From: Haemophilus parahaemolyticus
GTDB lineage: Bacteria; Pseudomonadota; Gammaproteobacteria; Enterobacterales; Pasteurellaceae
Reading direction: 5' to 3'
Assembly (NCBI RefSeq): GCF_018373095.1
Contig: NZ_JAHAHT010000082.1
Location: 1 to 8,186 of the forward strand
DNA length: 8,186 nucleotides
Below, one piece after another: positions 6,209-8,186 of this stretch. The notes beneath the pieces were generated by a model. That model made no database searches, had not been told where the DNA came from, and saw only the letters and a program-made list of their open reading frames with translations. A program made the translations under genes and the position numbers. Within the stretch, counting starts at the first letter, position 1; every line of letters starts with the position of its first letter.

Positions 6209-6217
6209 CCAAGCGGT
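6209..6217 (+). repeat. Near-match DNA uptake signal in the waaA leader
   Basis: The plus strand reads CCAAGCGGT followed by TAATTTTG: 8 of 9 core bases plus the A/T tail. It overlaps the GGAG ribosome-binding site region of waaA on the opposite strand. Confidence 0.4.
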
Positions 6218-6253
6218 TAATTTTGCTGAATGTTTTACAAGAATCTGGGGATT

Positions 6254-6262
6254 ATTTTAGCA
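6254..6262 (-). promoter_or_regulatory. Candidate extended -10 promoter for waaA-coaD-orn
   Basis: The minus strand reads TGCTAAAAT, an extended -10 (TGn plus TAAAAT), without a convincing -35. It would give a 5' leader of roughly 50 nt before the waaA start. Confidence 0.4.
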
Positions 6263-6322
6263 TAAAATCGAAGAGGCTGAAGAAAAGAAAAAGGAAAGAA
6301 AAGGCTAAGCTCGCTAGCGATC

Positions 6323-6342
6323 TGACCCCAAAAAGTTAGACT
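6323..6342. mobile_element. Possible insertion-sequence terminal repeat remnant
   Basis: TGACCCCAAAAAGTTAGACT resembles the terminal inverted repeats of some IS3/IS150-group elements (TG start, CCCC, AAAAGTT, then GAC). No partner repeat, transposase or target duplication is visible in the window, and the flank to the terminator at 6441 has only short open frames, so at most a solo end or remnant survives. The call rests on remembered resemblance only. Confidence 0.3.
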
Positions 6343-6441
6343 GAAGAAGTAGTTTTATCTTTTGCAATGGATCTACAAAATCGTCAAATGCACTCAGAAA
6401 GAAGAAATTGTCAAAAGACAATCTGGTATGTCCGCCAATCC

Positions 6442-6480
6442 TAAAAAACAAACCCAGTGACTGTAAAAAGTCACTGGGTT
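6442..6480 (-). terminator. Intrinsic terminator of gss
   Basis: A perfect 12-bp stem AACCCAGTGACT/AGTCACTGGGTT with a 6-base loop is followed on the minus strand by TGTTTTTTAG, giving a T-run right after the stem. It begins 44 bases downstream of the gss stop codon. Confidence 0.9.
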
Positions 6481-6523
6481 TAAGTCTTGATTAAGCGTCA
6501 ATTTCACCGCTTAAACACACTAT

Positions 6524-8186
6524 TTACTTCTCAAAAAAAACTTTATCTTTTAACACCCGCAACGGTTGCATATCGCTATTACCCATAATCACGCGGCTTG
6601 GATCGGAACGTAGGCAAGTTCCGCCATAGTGACCGCCAACGGTGAAGGTGCAAATTTGCAGGTATTGTTCTTCCACTTTTGGCAAGCACCAAAGTTGTTG
6701 GTAGATGTTTTCTTGTTTGCCGAATTGACCACTGGTAATGTCAAGAGTCTCGTTATTTTCACCGAAAAGAGTCACATTATCACCGCGGCGCCCTGCAATC
6801 GGTTTTTGGGCATAGCCGTTTTTAATCAGATTCGGTGTGAGTTCAAAACTGGCTTCCAGTAAATAACGGTGATTTGGGAAGAGCGACCAAAGCACGGGCA
6901 AAATCGCTTTGTTGCTTGGAATCGCTGTCCAAAGTGGCTCATATACCAACACTTCTGGACGTAGTAGCACATCAATTAACCGTACTTTATCTTCTGGGTA
7001 ACCTGTGCGAATCGGCGGAGCAACTTCCATGCCTGTGGCATCTTCGCGGAGCTGTTCAAGCATCGTTTCCCACGCCCACGTTTTCCAAACGGTTTGCACC
7101 AAATTATTGTCATCATCAATCAACTGACCGCGTTTGTCCCAATGTAGCCCTTCTGTGCCGTGAATAATTTTGGCTTGGAAACCAGCTTGCAACAAGGCTT
7201 GGCGCATAAACATCGCGTGGTAATCTTCCTCATCATCGTGATCTTGTAGAATGTGCACGAGCGAGCTGGCTTGGCTATGTTGCCAACAATCAGCTAAGGC
7301 ATTGCGTAAGCCGTCCGCTGGGTTTTCACCTGCAAATTTTCCTGCATTTCCGACCGCTTGTTTAGCCCAACGGCTCATAATATCGCCTGCTTCAGCGTGG
7401 CAAGAAGCGGAATCGGCGTTGTATTCATAAACTTTCAGCCCACGTTCGCTCATACAAAAATCCAAACGTCCTGTGATGGTTTGATAACGGCGATTTTGCC
7501 AAGAGAGCCGCAAGCGTGGCCAAAGCAATTTTGGGATGTTGAAATATTGCAACAAATTATCATCTTTCAGCACTTTATCGGTGGCGTGCAGGTACATCAA
7601 ATGCAGTTCGTTGGTGGCGTGAATTAGCTCTTGTTGAGCACTTTCGGACATCACAAAATAGCGATATTGGTCGGAATGACTCACTTTGTGCCCGCCCATT
7701 GCTTTGATATAAGCCGCATCAAAAGGAGCATTTTCATTGAGCCATTTGCCGTCAAATTGTCCGTGATTTTCTATGTGGCGAGCTTGAAGGGTAAGTTCGG
7801 TCGGTTTTGGGAAAGGTTGCGGCTCAGCAAATTCGGTATCATCGGTTTGAATCATCCAGCCGAGAATGTGAGTGTCATTGAAAGTATCGTGCAGAAGATA
7901 ACCTTCTTCGGAAACGCTCATCGGCAATTCACGCGTCCATTGCTGACCGCTTGGAAGACGCGAGTGAATCACATTTTGCTCCACAATACGCACCCGATCT
8001 TCCAGCACATCGGTAATAATCGCTACGTGTCCTGTGTGCTTGAACTCGCCCCCTTCCTGCCAAATTAAGAGCGCGCCTGCTTGTGGTTTGCGTTTGCAGC
8101 CATTAGCGAACGCCTGCAGCGGTAACAAGGCATCGTTAACCACTTGGCGAAGAAAACGCAGTGCGAAAATCTCATACGCCATCCCC
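6524..8186 (-). CDS. gss: Bifunctional glutathionylspermidine synthetase/amidase Gss (5' end outside window)
   Basis: Gss joins glutathione and spermidine using ATP through its C-terminal ATP-grasp-like domain and hydrolyses the product through an N-terminal CHAP cysteine amidase, in the cytoplasm. The visible 552 residues, counted from the first methionine, align with E. coli Gss from about residue 80. That methionine is internal: the family has Gly before it, and a GGG codon is present at the window edge. About 79 residues, including the amidase nucleophile (Cys59 in E. coli), lie beyond the window. The amidase His and acidic residue are present (TGHVAII, H52; RIVEQN, E68). Synthetase residues are intact: R239 and D241 in TGRLDF, E253 and N255 in VYEYNADSASCH, KPIAGRRG (460-467) and GGTCLRSD (520-527, R525). 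Its GC content appears somewhat higher than that of its neighbours. A strong terminator follows. Confidence 0.95.
   Translation of the reverse strand, partial: GMAYEIFALRFLRQVVNDALLPLQAFANGCKRKPQAGALLIWQEGGEFKHTGHVAIITDVLEDRVRIVEQNVIHSRLPSGQQWTRELPMSVSEEGYLLHDTFNDTHILGWMIQTDDTEFAEPQPFPKPTELTLQARHIENHGQFDGKWLNENAPFDAAYIKAMGGHKVSHSDQYRYFVMSESAQQELIHATNELHLMYLHATDKVLKDDNLLQYFNIPKLLWPRLRLSWQNRRYQTITGRLDFCMSERGLKVYEYNADSASCHAEAGDIMSRWAKQAVGNAGKFAGENPADGLRNALADCWQHSQASSLVHILQDHDDEEDYHAMFMRQALLQAGFQAKIIHGTEGLHWDKRGQLIDDDNNLVQTVWKTWAWETMLEQLREDATGMEVAPPIRTGYPEDKVRLIDVLLRPEVLVYEPLWTAIPSNKAILPVLWSLFPNHRYLLEASFELTPNLIKNGYAQKPIAGRRGDNVTLFGENNETLDITSGQFGKQENIYQQLWCLPKVEEQYLQICTFTVGGHYGGTCLRSDPSRVIMGNSDMQPLRVLKDKVFFEK
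7353..7361 (-). repeat. DNA uptake signal sequence, exact Apl-type core
   Basis: The minus strand reads ACAAGCGGTC followed by GGAAATGCAGG, so the common tenth base C is also present. It lies inside gss, showing that this gene carries the lineage's uptake signal. Confidence 0.7.
7946..7954 (-). repeat. Near-match DNA uptake signal (8 of 9)
   Basis: The minus strand reads CCAAGCGGT followed by CAGCAATGG. It has a single core mismatch and a poorer A/T tail than the other copies, so it is the weakest candidate. Confidence 0.25.

Larger units (their letters stand above)
6196..6523. other. 328-bp intergenic region between gss and waaA
   Basis: From right to left this gap holds the gss terminator (6442-6480), a small hairpin ATTGTC-AAAA-GACAAT (6407-6422), the possible IS end (6323-6342), a 10-bp palindrome TCGCTAGCGA (6311-6320), a 26-base all-purine plus-strand tract (6279-6304), and the waaA promoter and leader. 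A 30-odd-codon plus-strand frame ending at 6459 has no start context or family resemblance that I recognise. Confidence 0.6.

Noticed and set aside
6343..6460. Short frames on both strands as a remnant transposase or small gene
   Set aside because: The frames are 30-45 codons, lack start context and resemble no family I recognise.
7083..7098. PUR-box-like TTCCAAACGGTTTGCA inside gss
   Set aside because: It has the central palindrome but misses four of the twelve constrained positions and is deep in coding sequence.
7631..8068. 145-codon plus-strand open frame
   Set aside because: It lies fully antisense to the conserved gss amidase domain, has no family resemblance and no ribosome site; it is a shadow frame.

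Overview
The window is ordinary gamma-proteobacterial chromosome of the Pasteurellaceae type. It is AT-rich, and every complete gene lies on the minus strand, so read in transcription order the layout runs from right to left. Protein sequences match what I remember of Haemophilus/Actinobacillus orthologues. Three exact copies of the DNA-uptake core ACAAGCGGT, plus several one-mismatch copies, point to the Actinobacillus pleuropneumoniae/Mannheimia/H. ducreyi branch rather than the H. influenzae branch, whose core is AAGTGCGGT and which I did not find here.

Right part (6524-8186): a glutathionylspermidine synthetase/amidase gene (gss) runs in from beyond the right edge and ends at a strong intrinsic terminator (6442-6480). 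The 328-bp gap 6196-6523 holds that terminator, a possible insertion-sequence end remnant (6323-6342), a purine-rich tract and a promoter for the next operon.

Middle (3876-6195): waaA, coaD and orn form a tightly packed unit with 2-bp gaps: lipid A Kdo transfer, coenzyme A synthesis and nano-RNA degradation. Next come a 40-nt inverted repeat, a stable-RNA promoter and a tRNA-Gly(GCC) gene.

Left-middle (255-3618): tsaE (tRNA t6A modification ATPase) and amiB (septal murein amidase) are followed by a separate purR-dedA unit. A near-perfect PurR operator lies upstream of purR, suggesting autoregulation. The order orn, tRNA-Gly, tsaE, amiB echoes the E. coli order, but purR-dedA sits where mutL would be.

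Left edge (1-155): the first ~98 bases encode on the plus strand a fragment of the first membrane segment of a Bacteroidetes-type RND efflux pump. It is joined head-on at about 93-101 to the first ~20 codons of a minus-strand yciI gene that breaks off there. Both genes are cut at the same point, which is best explained by a chimeric clone, read or assembly. I see no new defence, mobile or secretion system; the rest is housekeeping genes with some interesting regulatory detail.
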